Below are positions 21,647-35,900 of a stretch of 64,000 nt of DNA, one piece after another (position 1 is the stretch's first letter; every line of letters begins with the position of its first letter). The DNA comes from Meghimatium bilineatum (Eukaryota > Mollusca > Gastropoda > Stylommatophora > Philomycidae). A model generated the notes under the pieces. That model was given only the letters and a program-made list of their open reading frames with translations. It did no database searches and was not told where the DNA came from. Where the stretch lies: NCBI GenBank assembly GCA_034231615.1, contig CM067299.1, positions 18,070,498 to 18,134,497 of the forward strand, read 5' to 3'. A program made the translations under genes and the position numbers.

Positions 21647-24600
21647 GTAAGTCATCAGTTGTCTATCTGTACGATATACTGTTTGCATGATTAGTATTAC
21701 TTGTACGTAGTACTGTATTTTCTCTTTGTGAGTTCGTGTATGTATTTTAAAATATTTCTGTATACTATGAAGACATATGCTCTGAGTTGCATTATTTGCA
21801 CGCCGTACTGCTCTGAGAAGAGATATTTTGTAATACATATTACAAAACTATAAATATAATGGAGTCCATTCTCTTCTTTTTTTATAGCAATTTGAGCCTT
21901 TTCTATTTGTTTGTATGTAAGTGTGTGTGTGTGTGTGTACGAAAGTGTAAAAGCATATGTCAGTCGTAAATCCTTTAAACTCACACATTTCGAGTGTCAA
22001 AAATAGGTCGAGAACAAAATGTTATAACAGTTTGTGTTTTAATTTTAAGCTGTTGGTATGCACCAGGGTCGTGTCATGACATGATGCAGAGAAGCGGCCG
22101 CATCAGGCGGATCAATCAAAATAAATTTAAGGGACATCATTTCGAAGACCTGTATCTCACCTAATACTTTGGGTCTTTGTTACCTCTAATATTTTATGGT
22201 AGTGCATCTTGATATAGCTTAATTGGATTCTATTGTCCGCTGGTTGAAAAGAGCGCGCCTCTCCAAAGTAGAGCTAAACTCATTTACTACCTACCTAGAC
22301 TTAAATTATATGGAGAAAATCTACTGGAGCTGGTGTGCACGATTGGTGCGAAGCTTTTTGAATCCTAAATGTCAGTATTTTTGGTTAGTGTCCTGATTTT
22401 GATTATAATTAGTATATGTAGGGTTAAAATAGGTGGTTTGGACTTTATTTTAGGTTTAGTTTTAGATCAAGGTTTGGAATCATTAACCGTGATTAACAAC
22501 ATAGTTAGCAACTGAAAACATCATTTTGTTATTTTATATATAGAAGATACATTAATATGAGGATAAATCCATAGTCTCCTGTGTATGAAAGAAGCACTGA
22601 GAAACTACCCCACTTCACATAGGAAGTAAGAGCACGTTTCTCGCAATTTCAGAGGATAGCAAATAACAACAGCCATTTGAGACCTGTAACTAAATGTGTG
22701 TGCCCAGGATACGTATGACATTCTCCGTAGTTGGAACATGCTTGAGATCTGTTATTGACCTTGTCATCTTCAGCACATCTCCGTAGTGGGAGCAATGATT
22801 GAGATCTATGTTATTGATCCTGTCATCTTCAGCACATCTCCGTAGTGGGAGCAATGATTGAGATCTATGTTATTGATCCTGTCATCTTCAGCACATCTCC
22901 GTAGTGGGAGCAATGATTGAGATCTATGTTATTGATCCTGTCATCTTCAGCACATCTCCGTAGTGGGAGCAATGATTGAGATCTATGTTATTGATCCTGT
23001 CATCTTCAGCACATCTCCGTAGTGGGAGCAATGATTGAGATCTATGTTATTGATATTGCCATCTTCAGCACATCTCCGTAGTGGGAGCAATGATTGAGAT
23101 CTATGTTATTGATCCTGTCATCTTCAGCACATCTCCGTAGTGGGAGCAATGATTGAGATCTATGTTATTGATCCTGTCATCTTCAGCACATCTCCGTAGT
23201 GGGAGCAATGATTGAGATCTATGTTATTGATCCTGTCATCTTCAGCACATCTCCGTAGTGGGAGCAATGATTGAGATCTATGTTATTGATCCTGTCATCT
23301 TCAGCACATCTCCGTAGTGGGAGCAATGATTGAGATCTATGTTATTGATCCTGTCATCTTCAGCACATCTCCGTAGTGGGAGCAATGATTGAGATCTATG
23401 TTATTGATCCTGTCATCTTCAGCACATCTTGAAGGTCGCAAGGATGTCTTAACAGTCACGATGCAGTTAGAAAATGTCTCCACTCGTGGCATTGTACTAT
23501 ACACTGTTATGCGACCCACTAGATTCAAAGAAAGCTTTAAGAAAAATGTATTTCACACTGTTTACTTTACTGTGTGGTCTTATCATAATTCTCTTTTTCT
23601 TCTTCTGCGATTAGTTTCCTATGCACAGAAGTCTATACAGACTGAAGGACGTATCCATGAAATCAATTTCAACAATATATCCTCACGTTTGTCACACAGC
23701 TTCACTTCCAGTTCTGTCTCTGGGAGAGGGGGGCAGGTTTCAGTCGTCAAGTAGATTTGGACCCATTTGACCATGACCAGTCTCCAGGAAAGACCTGTGT
23801 ACAGAATGTAAACAATGCCTTCAAGTCGGATTTTTATTATTTCCGTGCATTTCGTTTGTCGGACTTGGTTTTGTGGCATGCGACTCTAAGTTTATAAATT
23901 GGTGACCAACGAAAACACGACAATAATAAAAAAGTAACAAATGAAGGCTTGTTTACTTTCTGTACAGTGGTGTTTACAGCCGACCTTCTCGTTTTTGACA
24001 TGGACATTAGTCCTTTTGGATAATCTTTATTTTGTTGAGATGTGTATGTACTCTACAGTGTCTAGTGCAGAGCCTAGAGATAGCAGTTTTCTGTTGATCT
24101 GTTCAGCTTTAGAATGGAGTTCAGTGGAAATTTGCTGCCTCCGTGTATATTTGCGTGTCTTATTTTGATGGAATATTTTGCTTCAGTCAATAATATTATG
24201 TGATGGAATTAATTAAAACTGTGAATTCTAATTAATACAAACAAAATCTACTTATATATGTCGTTGAATTCACTGAGATTGAAATTGTATAGTTGTAGAA
24301 TAGCTTACACCAGCTTACACATAGAATACATAATGTACTTGAATTTTAGAGAGTGAATAAGACATATTTTATATAACAGTGCGCTAAAAAGGATGTTGAA
24401 GAAAAAAGTAGTATGGAGAAGTTAATTGATTTCATCTCTATACATATTTTGAACAATTGCAAAATGTTTGTATTTCTTTTCTGGTGTATCTAATTGGCTT
24501 TATTTCCACTTGTTTTCTGCTGTCATGTTATAGTTGACCATCTTAGCCAATAGCCTATATACGTTTATTATACAAGGAGTTTGCACACATATGCATGCAA

Positions 24601-26871
24601 TTGCCGTGCGCATGGCATGCACGTTTGTTTGTTGCACACTTTAGTTGTGATTGCATATTCGGCAATAGATATAGAAATACATCTGTGCTGCACACAACAC
24701 GCTTACAATATGAATACACTATGCGTTCATTGTAAGTCTAGTCTTTGAACTAGAAACCAAGAACGCTGACCCATTCATTGAACATATTACCATTCAAATA
24801 TTGAACAGTATTGAAACATGGGGGGGGGGGGGGGTTGTTCTCGTACATGCTTGAAGTGATAGTGACTATACTGTGAAAGTGGACAGGCAAATGTAATCCA
24901 ATATCTTTGGGGGTGGGTGGTGGGGGGTAGGGGGGGGTAGGGAGGTACACCTAGTAGACGGCAGTGTTGCAAAATAATTCATATTTAAAAAACGGTTACA
25001 TTTACACGGCTGAACTTTGACAGTAGACACCTGAATGAATGAACTATAATTATAATGTAATATATTTCTTTCAGTATAAAATTAAATAGAAATTATTTGG
25101 TCTAGAACAAAAATGTTACATTTTTCATGTTCACAATGGTAAAGTTAGTTCTGTTAAGATTTTGAGAATATATTAAGTACAAATGAGGTATAATTAAAAA
25201 TGTACGCATACAAATGGAATAGCTATGGCGTATACTAAGAATATCAGAATATATTTTCAAACTCTTCGTACAGGTTCAAAGATCACCCAATTTCCAAATT
25301 TGAACTACTGTAAAAATAGCAAATATACATAGGTACCAATGTTCTTAGTATGTGCTATAGGGAGCTAGTTAAAAAATATGCATACAAAATTTCATTAATA
25401 TCGGTTAATATTTGGAAACGTTATTATTGAAAAATGACAATTATATCAAAATTTTGCAAAATAAACGGGGAAAATTTAAACAATTAAATTAGAGAATTCC
25501 TAATTTTAAAAACACCATGCAAGATATGGGTATCTTTCAGCTTCAACTTACGCTTCATCCAGGCCCAAACTCATCCTGGCTCTTCTGACTTCTAGGTTTG
25601 CCTCGGTAACCTTAGTTTGTGTCTTTAACAGTCTTCTTAACATCAGTTATAATATGAACTGTTCACTGTTTTTCTCAAACACACAGAACATGTTTGCTAT
25701 ATTTCCTAAAATTCCCGGACCTACTACCTTTTTTAAAAGTCTGTATCTCAAAAACTATACTACGACATACTACGACAAATATTATCAAGCAAAATGTGCA
25801 TTAAATGGATACTCTATAATGTGATACCAATATCTTCGTACAATTAACAAATCGGTATTTTGTTTTCAACATTCCCGGTGTATAATAAATAGTGTATGTC
25901 CATATTACGGATACTGCCACTCATTCAGACGACATATTCTTTCCAAAATGTTGTCTTCGTTATGGATGTTCTCAGCACATCACGATCTGGGCGTGTTGCT
26001 CTGCCGCAGCCAAGGTCATGTTTTAGAAATTTGAGATGTCTCTTGTACATGGTAATAGTGGACGGCCATTATCTATGTGAAAGTTGGAAATATACCCCCA
26101 ATAATTGATAAGAAGTTAGTTGCCTTCGAGAATAGATGCCTCAGAAAAATTACTAATACTAATTGGAAAGATTTCAAATCAAACGATATACTAAGAAAGG
26201 AGACAAAACAAGAATATGTGATGAACATCATCAGAAAACGTCGCTGGACATACATCGGCCACATACTTAGAATGAAGGAAGACAGAATTCCACGACAAGC
26301 CTTCATGTGGACACCAGACGGGGAAAGAAAACAGGGAAGACCAAAAAACAAAGCACAGAAGAACATTTATGAATGAATTAAAACCAACAGACATAAATGC
26401 ACAAGATCTCCACTCCTTGGCAACTGACCGACAGGCATGGAGAGCTATGACATCCGCCCTATATGCCAAACTTGGCAGAAGAGGAACTGACTGACTGATT
26501 ATCTATGTTACCAGCAGCCATGCCTTCCATTATCAATTTTCCCATCCTGATATTTCTTTTTGTGTGAATAACAGCCTAGCCTTTTTGTTATGATGTTGCT
26601 CCCTTCAACGTTTACTGTTTTTATCAACTCTTGATTAATCTTCTTTGCTGTCTATGATGTTCTCAAAATTATTCTGTAGCATTCCATTTCAAAGGCACCA
26701 ATCTTCTTTGAATGTTTCACAGTCGTAAATTGCTACTGGAAATATGCTTGCTCTAATCGGGTGTAATTTATCTTTATTACTGATATCTTGTCAAAATTTT
26801 TTTTATTTGACGGATACTGTAACCGTTACAAATATAACATAATATACGGTATCTTGTAACAACCTGTCCTT

Positions 26872-26967
<96 letters not shown>

Positions 26968-29900
26968 CGGATTGTCGGGTGTAAATACAAATAACAATAT
27001 GGTATCATGTCAGGAATACATAGATTATTTAGTTACGCACGTTTATAAAGAGATGAGTTGTGCAGGCGAGTTTAATTCAACAAGAAGATTCTTACCAAGA
27101 ATTAGACAAGCATGTCTACTGTTGCTACTAATGAAATACTGCGTGTGAATTGTCTTATCTGTGTATAAATAAGTTGCACGAAAACAACTTAGAGTTGGTT
27201 AAAGTTGCATTATAGTATGATTAGTTGAAATTTAAACCTCTCACAGAAGACACGGGTCAATAATCACAACCACTTGGATCAGACGTGGAATAATTTGACT
27301 GAAATTAAACCTTAATTGCATAAAGTAGGGGATGAAAGATCGTTACTTCAGATATTAATTGAATATTTTTTTTAAAATCATGTTTCCAAGGATAATTCCT
27401 TGTTTGTCATCAAACATATGCCGTTTATTAGTAGTATCAGTTTTGATCAACCAATTCAATTCTTTTTGTCCAGATATTCTTTCAGTGATCTCAAAGTTAA
27501 CTTTTTAATTTCTCATTATCATAGTTCCAGAATGATCAGTGCATCTAAGCAAGTCACTGTAGATCTAGGTACGGCTGCAAGTGTGAGACGGTGTGGTCTG
27601 AAAGGTTCAAATCACACCCCGTAAATTAAATAATACAGTAGAATGTATACAACGGGGAACACACAAATCTTAGATAAAAGATTGTAAACAACCCCCTACC
27701 ATTTAGACAGTGCAACTAACGAAACCTTGTTTTCTTAAACAGGTCATCCGGTAGGAAGTAAAGAACTTTTAAAACTTGAAAACTGCTGTTCCCCTCTCAT
27801 GGTCACTTCTACGGACCTGATTTCAGGTGGCTATATCCAAACATTCGAAAGCATCATCTTCGACATTCTAAAGCATGGGTTCTGCATGATAACTACCGGT
27901 GATAAAGATCTCTGGGTCCACATAAAAGAACTTAAAGCCACGTTCAAACGTTGTTTACGAGATATTAGGATCTCTCACACAAAATATAATAACTGCAGAA
28001 AAACTTCAATTCCCGTCAGCCTTAAGAAATATGATCCGACAGGGAAAACTTGGAAAAGGTTGATGAAGTTTTACTAATTACTGGTAACATGCATGATAAC
28101 AAAAAATAATTGATGTTTCGACCAAAAGCCTTTATCAAGATTACACTATAACATACGACGAGTTAGAAACGATACTGTCTATAAACATGCATAGTTTGTA
28201 CTCCTCCTAACTTCTGGGATTTACCCCAAATAGCAAAAGGATATGAACATAGACAGCGCCGTTCCTTACCTGTCGTGTGTTATGATGTACTCTTGATAAT
28301 GGCATTTTGGTGGAAACATCAATTTGTGTATATTACCATACGTGTTACAATTGATAGATAACATTTAATCAACATTTTCCAAGTAGTTTCGTTTCCAAGT
28401 TTGTAAGATCTTTCCGGAGAGGATATACTTTCTATTCTCGTGTCTCGTGTCTCGTGTCTCGTACTACTTGTAGTCTCGTGTCTCGTACTACTTGTATTCT
28501 CGTGTCTCGTGTCTCGTACTACTTGTATTCTCGTGTCTCGTGTCTCGTACTACTTGTATTCTCGTGTCTCGTGTCTCGTACTACTTGTATTCTCGTGTCT
28601 CGTGTCTCGTACTACTTGTATTCTCGTGTCTCGTGTCTCGTACTACTTGTATTCTCGTGTCTCGTGTCTCGTACTACTTGTATTCTCTGTACATATATAT
28701 TATCAACTAAAATTATGATCATTTGTAAGAACAAAATCATATTCCGCTGTGTTCGATATCGATTTGGCGGTGATTAAATCTCACAATTATATCTGACAAC
28801 ATAGATTAAGGTGTATCAATGCGGAGGAAATGATGGAATCATCAACATGTATCTTGTGATGATTGGTTAATTAATAATTGCATTATGCAGGAATCCATCA
28901 TCTAACTAATCTGTTTACAATCGCTTGTAGCATCGTTTTATTATTTCTAGATTCATTTTTCAATATTTGTGTCATTATAAAATAGAATATTGTAGATTTT
29001 ATACAAAATACATCGTAAAGTATTTTTAGATTCCCGTTTTTTTATATACTTGTTGTTATTGTTGAGACTCCCCATTTTATGTATAAACTTTTTTTAGTTA
29101 TTTATTTAGACTCCCTATTTTATGTATATACATTTTGTTATTGTATAGACTGCCAATTTTATGTATATACATTTTGTTATTGTATAGACTGCCAATTTTA
29201 TGTATATACATTTTGTTATTGTATAGACTGCCAATTTTATGTATATGATTTTTGTTATTGCTTACTCACTATTTTATGTATAAATTCTTTGTTATTGTTG
29301 AGACTCCCCTTTTCATGTATATACTCGTTGTTATTGTTGATACTCCCTATTTTATGTATATACTTGTTGTTGTTGTTGTATTCAGACTTCATGGTTTCGG
29401 AATTTGAAGAAAAAAAAATAGTATGAATAAGATTGGTGAAAAAATAGACTTGGTGTGTCCAAATGTTTCATCTTGAAGAAGTAAAATAACCTCTTTACTT
29501 TATATAGCTTTTCAACATGACTAAGAAGGTTTTGGTTAAGTTGGACATTGTACAATATCAATCAATCAATGAACCCGTAACACTTCAGGGTTGTAGGGGT
29601 ACCACATTGGATGCTTCAGCACACAGAGTTCTCCAGCGAATTCTATCCTCAGTGATGTACAATATAGCATTCATTGATGTAGTTATTCTATGTTTGTGTG
29701 ACAGTACACGAAAGCTTTGGTGTAGGTTACACTGCAAAGATTGAACTCGAATAGATGTCTGCATGCTACAACAACAACAAATTGCACATTTTATTCTAGA
29801 AAATGATTGTGAATATTATCGTGAAAAACATCTAAACAATTAAAACAACTAAAAAAAAAATACTTCAAGGTACTGAATTCGATCTCTGCCACAGGCAGTT

Positions 29901-32900
29901 GTGCACCTGGACCGTTCATAAAGCAATGGCAAACTGTTAAACATATTTATATTGCCTAAGAAAATTACTACAGCCAAAAAATGCTGGGTTGGTGGCTACG
30001 TCTTGAATAGGACACTGTAGCAATAATAAACTTACATACGCGGTTTCTGTATCGATGTTGTGGCTTTAATTGGTTGGTGGTTTCTTTTCTAGTGGACAAT
30101 CTCGACATTTAAAAATTGTCTTATGTATGTGTGGTTGTATAAGGCATTCATGAGATTAGTTTTCAGGTTTGTCTCTACAAATGTGTGTGTATCTGACAGA
30201 TATCTTTACATAAATATTCTCCATGTTCTAATTTTAGAAACGGATATTTCACTAACATGTTCGAATTCTCGTATAGATATAGTAAAATATATAAACATCT
30301 ATGTACAACTGTAACATAAATATATACAACCAGGTATAGTTGGAGCTGCGATCGTTTAGCTGCTAGTGCATGCTTTTTCCTAGTCGATGTTCCACGTTTC
30401 ACCATCTCACGACTCATAGGTCGACGCAGTCCAAGAAGAAGATGGACCATGACCACCTGAGGTTATTGACCTCCAAACAGAATTCAGTACGACGTCATTG
30501 GTCGCGTTTTTTATTATTGTCATGTTGTTCATTGGTCACTATTTATATACTTGGAGTCGCATGTCAAATATAGTCAAAGCGATTCTGAGCATATAAATAG
30601 GGACCAACGAAAATAACGACAATAATAAAAAATGTAACGAATGAAATCCTAATTAATTGCGTGCAGATGTCTTTACTGTAGAAGAATGTGAATGGACAAC
30701 ATTTATTCTGGTAAAACGAAGATTGCGGGCGTGATACTGATTACATCATTTCTAGATAGGCCGAAGTTAGCCATATGAACTCAACAACACATTCTCGTAT
30801 ACACTAGAAGTCACCCACAGAGAACAGTAATAAATTTCTTGCGGAATGTATAGCAGATGTGAAAACATGAGTTAATTACTAACCTGCAATGCTGGTACAC
30901 GGACATTACAAAAACTGGAGTTAATTACTAACCTGCAATGCTGGTACACGGACATTACAAAAACATGAGTTAATTCTAACCTGCAATGCTGGTACACGGA
31001 CATTACACAAACAGGAGTTAATTAGTAACCTGCAATGCTGGTACACGGACATTACACAAACTGGAGTTAATTCTAACCTGCAATGCTGGTACACGGACAT
31101 TACAAAAACATGAGTTAATTCTAACCTGCAATGCTGGTACACGGACATTACAAAAACAGGAGTTAATTAGTAACCTGCAATGCTGGTACACGGACATTAC
31201 ACAAACTGGAGTTAATTCTAACCTGCAATGCTGGTACACGGACATTACAAAAACATGAGTTAATTCTAACCTGCAATGCTGGTACACGGACATTACAAAA
31301 ACAGGAGTTAATTCTAACCTGGAAAGCTGGTACACGGACATTACAAAAACAGGAGTTAATTACTAACCTGCAATGCTGGTACACGGACATTACAAAAACA
31401 GGAGTTAATTACTAACCTGCAATGCTGGTACACGGACATTACAAATACATGAGTTAATTCTAACCTGCAATGCTGGTACACGGACATTACAAAAACATGA
31501 GTTAATTCTAACCTGCAATGCTGGTACACGGACATTACAAAAACAGGAGTTAATTACTAACTGCGATGCTGGTACACGGACATTACAAAAACAGGAGTTA
31601 ATTACTAACTGCGATGCTGGTACACGGACATTACAAAAACATGAGTTAATTCTAACCTGCAATGCTGGTACACGGACATTACAAAAACAGGAGTTAATTA
31701 CTAACCTGCAATGCTGGTACACGGACATTACAAAAACAGGAGTTAATTACTAACCTGCAATGCTGGTACACGGACATTACAAATACATGAGTTAATTCTA
31801 ACCTGCAATGCTGGTACACGGACATTACAAAAACATGAGTTAATTCTAACCTGCAATGCTGGTACACGGACATTACAAAAACAGGAGTTAATTACTAACT
31901 GCGATGCTGGTACACGGACATTACAAAAACAGGAGTTAATTACTAACCTGCAATGCTGGTACACGGACATTACAAATACATTAGTTAATTCTAACCTGCA
32001 ATGCTGGTACACGGACATTACAAAAACATGAGTTAATTCTAACCTGCAATGCTGGTACACGGACATTACAAAAACAGGAGTTAATTACTAACTGCGATGC
32101 TGGTACACGGACATTACAAACAATTATAGGGCCTGGCCTACAACTTGGTGCCAACACTACAAACTTGGATTAATTATTACGGGGTTTAAGAAAGCAAGAT
32201 TAATCAATTAGATCTGAAATACAAAAACTACAAATCATGGTCATAGACGCGAACTTGCTCACTAGAATTCTTTTTCTGAAATACATGAAATTTAAATATC
32301 TTTTCACTGTTTCAAAACCGTGGGGAAAAAGGGGGGGGGGTATAGAGCTTAGATAAGACTTTGGTAAGGGGTGGGGGACGTTTTACCTAATATAATTTTT
32401 TTTTTTTTTTTGGGTTTCCGTTGAACTTTTTGTAACCCTTTTTTTTGGTTAAACTATTGGGTAGAGAAAGGAGAGGGGGCTGATCTGCTTTTTTGTGTTT
32501 CCATGTACTAAATGTCATATTCCTTCTTCTTAAAGGGGGGGGGGAGTGGTACGCTGTTATATCTGTATTTATGTCCAGCTTTCTGTCTTTCCGTCTCTCT
32601 GTCAGTTTGTATGTTTCTCTGTCTGACCTCGTATGTATGTCTGTCTCTGTTTGTCTGTTCTTCCATCTCATCAAGTAGGGGGCATTTATTCAAGGGCAGA
32701 CACTCTTACAGTACTGAGAATACTTAAAAACGAGTGCGACCATCCAGACTGCTGTAGCCATAAGTGTATTCTGTTATGACAACACCCAAGGGAGGTGCAT
32801 ATTTATGTAGTTCATAGTCAGCTTGCTAATATTCAAAAGTGCATGTCTATATGCAAGAATATACTATGCATTTTGAAACTTCACCGCAATAGTTGACTGT

Positions 32901-35900
32901 AAACAAGCATTGTCAGGAATTACTTTTACGGAAACTATACGTTTTTGAGCTATACGAGTATTGGTAAAAATGTGTCAAATTGCTCATAACGCTTGTGAGA
33001 CAATCTTTAACAGTACAGATAGACAATGCGTATACTATAAGAATCTACTATGAGTCAAAGGATATGAAGACATGGTCCGCTGGACCAGCAACCAATTAAC
33101 CAACCAACCAACCAAGAATCTACCATTAATGTATGTAAAGAACCAACTGTTACCGTGACGTGGCAAACACGTAGTACACCGGTACATATCCTTGTATCTA
33201 AAAAATACTGTGATTGAAAACAATTTGACCAAGGAAATAAAGAGCGAACAATTACATACAACTTTCATTTTATGTGTTCGTTCTTAAACTCTCACCAGAT
33301 TTCTTTTATAGCAGGACAGTGGTCTTACTAAATCTCTTATATCAGGACAATGACATACTAGACCTCTCTTATCGCAGGACCACAGTCCTACAAGATTTCC
33401 AGCAGGATATAGTTCAGAGAAAGGAAATGCGTTGTCGCCGTTTTATTTGCGCATCCGACTTCGGCGTTGATAACATACATTCAATGATTGTATACAATTT
33501 CAGTGAAGGGTGGACGGCTGTAATCATATCGATAGTATAGGCGACCAACCGTGCAAGAGAAACGGATACTGTACATACCTTCACGTCACGACTCTTAAAG
33601 CTAACCACGATTATGAATGCTTGACCATTTGACGCTGTCCTGCGTCTCTGACGTCACAGCCACGGCACATAATAAATTGTTATTTAACATATTGTCTAAA
33701 CAACATGATAAACATATTATGCGCATGCGTGGAACGGTCTACAACAACGAAGTCTATCGTAATTAGTTTTAAAACTATAATCTTGTTGACATTTTAAAAT
33801 TGATGTCATCAAATTAGTTTCCGTGAGCACAAACTCACTCAAACATGCAGGAAGTAATTAACATAGTGTGTTCTGTGTCAAACGAACTTTTACTAAAACA
33901 ATGCAATCCAGCTGAATTAGTGGATTCACCACGTGGTGTCGATCAGTTGGTGCAAATATTTTCCTGAACTGTCAAAAACCCGTTTAATGCCTTAATTAAT
34001 CGTGTAATCACAATAAAATTCATTTTCCCGTCTTTCTGTAGTTTACTTGAAAGTGAATGAATATAGCATCCTTGTTATTCCACCTTTCCGGAATTCGGTT
34101 AATTATGTAAATTATGTAAATTTTTGTATTGTTATAAATTTTAAATATGTCAATATTTTATTATGTTAATTAAAGGAAATTAATTCATATGTGTCTTTAA
34201 ACAAAATTGGTAGCATATCATATTCAGGACGTAGCTATCAACCCAGCATTTATTGGCTGTAGTGATTTTCTAGGCAATATAAATACGTTCAATAGTTTGT
34301 TATTGCTTTCTGAAAGGTCCGGATGCAAAATTACCCTTGGCGGAGATTGAAGTTGGTATTCTGGCCGTCACAGATGCGCTCTGTACCACTGTGCCAAAGA
34401 GCCGGACCATATGTATCTACCATACCCTTCGACAACCGATACCGGTATGTCTATACCCTTCGACTACCTATCCGATCTCGTTCTTTGTTATATTGACACT
34501 GGGAACTGTTCTAGGTCAGTGGACGGGGTGAAGATGTTAATTATCCCATAATTTGTTCTTTGTTTGTTTGAGAACCTCAGGAATTACAAGCAATTAACTC
34601 TTACTTCCTATGTACAATGGGGATGTTTCTGAGATTTCTTTCATACCCAGAAGACTATACCTTTCAGCTTGATGTAATGCCTGTTGGAGGAGCCATCTAC
34701 TCAGTGGCGGTTTCCATAATATGTATTTACTGCTGCAAAACTGAAATGCAACATACAATTATTATGTTAGTTAGTTAGTTAGTCGTTGGATCATCGTCAT
34801 TGCACTCTGGACAAGTCCATAGGTGCTCAGATCTTTCCTTGAGTATATCCGCCATTACACGTTGACTGACGGTCTCAGACCGTCACATTATGTGTGTGTT
34901 ATTATGTGTATATTCAGTGATTAGAAAAACTCCATTACCCTGTTCCTACCATTTCATGTTAAATTACCCAATAAAATGTGAGATTAAATGGCAATCCTAA
35001 CTTTTAAAGCTATTGTATATGGAGTGAAACGGTCTTATGTATAGAATAGCTGAATTCCATGTGTTAATGTGAATTTATATTGATTGGAATATAGGCCCTA
35101 CTCGAAATATTCAGTGATTGTTATGTGTTCTCGTAACAATACAGACGATTGGTATCTTTTTATTAAGGAAACATTTTTTTTCAGTGTAATGTGCTAAGTA
35201 GGGAAAAAAATCTGGGGTAACCACTAAAATGCATTTGCGACCCCTATTCTGGGTATACGTGGGTAGCGTATAGAACTTTAAAAAATAAACAAGGAAGAAA
35301 ATACTGATATTAAAAATTTCATGAAATCACAATCAATAAAAATCAGGATTGATTACATTCCAGTAGTAGGCTTCACAAAACATTAACAAACAAAAAAATA
35401 TTCGCGGAATAGAACTTTAATTGTATAGTATATGGATGATTTTTAGAGGTTGCTTAATGGCATATGCACTTCTTGATGGTAATATCTCAACATATATCTG
35501 TAATGTTGCATTGTTTCTGTGCTAAATTACTAATCTATTCACATATATCATATGTATGGTGATGCTATGACTTTTTTGGTGTTGTACTGGAGTATCGCAC
35601 ATATGTTTATGCGATATGTATCTCTCTGTTGTATATAATTTTTATATGTATGTTTATGCCATATATATGTTTTTGGTATTACGTAATTTCCACATACACG
35701 TTTATACGATGTGTATGTGTTTGCAGTGCTTCATTCCCATATATATGTTTACGCGATAGTTATGTATTTATAGTGCTTCATTCCAACATATATGTTTATG
35801 CTATATGTATGTGTTTGTAGTGCTCTATTCCAACATATATGTTTATGTGTAGGTCTATGTCTTTGTAATAACACATTCCCATATATACCCATATGTATAT

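Noticed and set aside
24812-24940. G-run clusters as possible G-quadruplex regulators
   Set aside because: Long uninterrupted G or C homopolymers occur at many places here, likely slippage products; nothing ties them to gene control.
27799-28077. 92-residue ORF as a gene
   Set aside because: No recognised motif, no splice or promoter context, length within chance for this sequence.
30868-32118. Regular repeats resembling a CRISPR array
   Set aside because: Units are contiguous with no unique spacers, and the genome is clearly eukaryotic (spliced exons, SINEs, LINEs).
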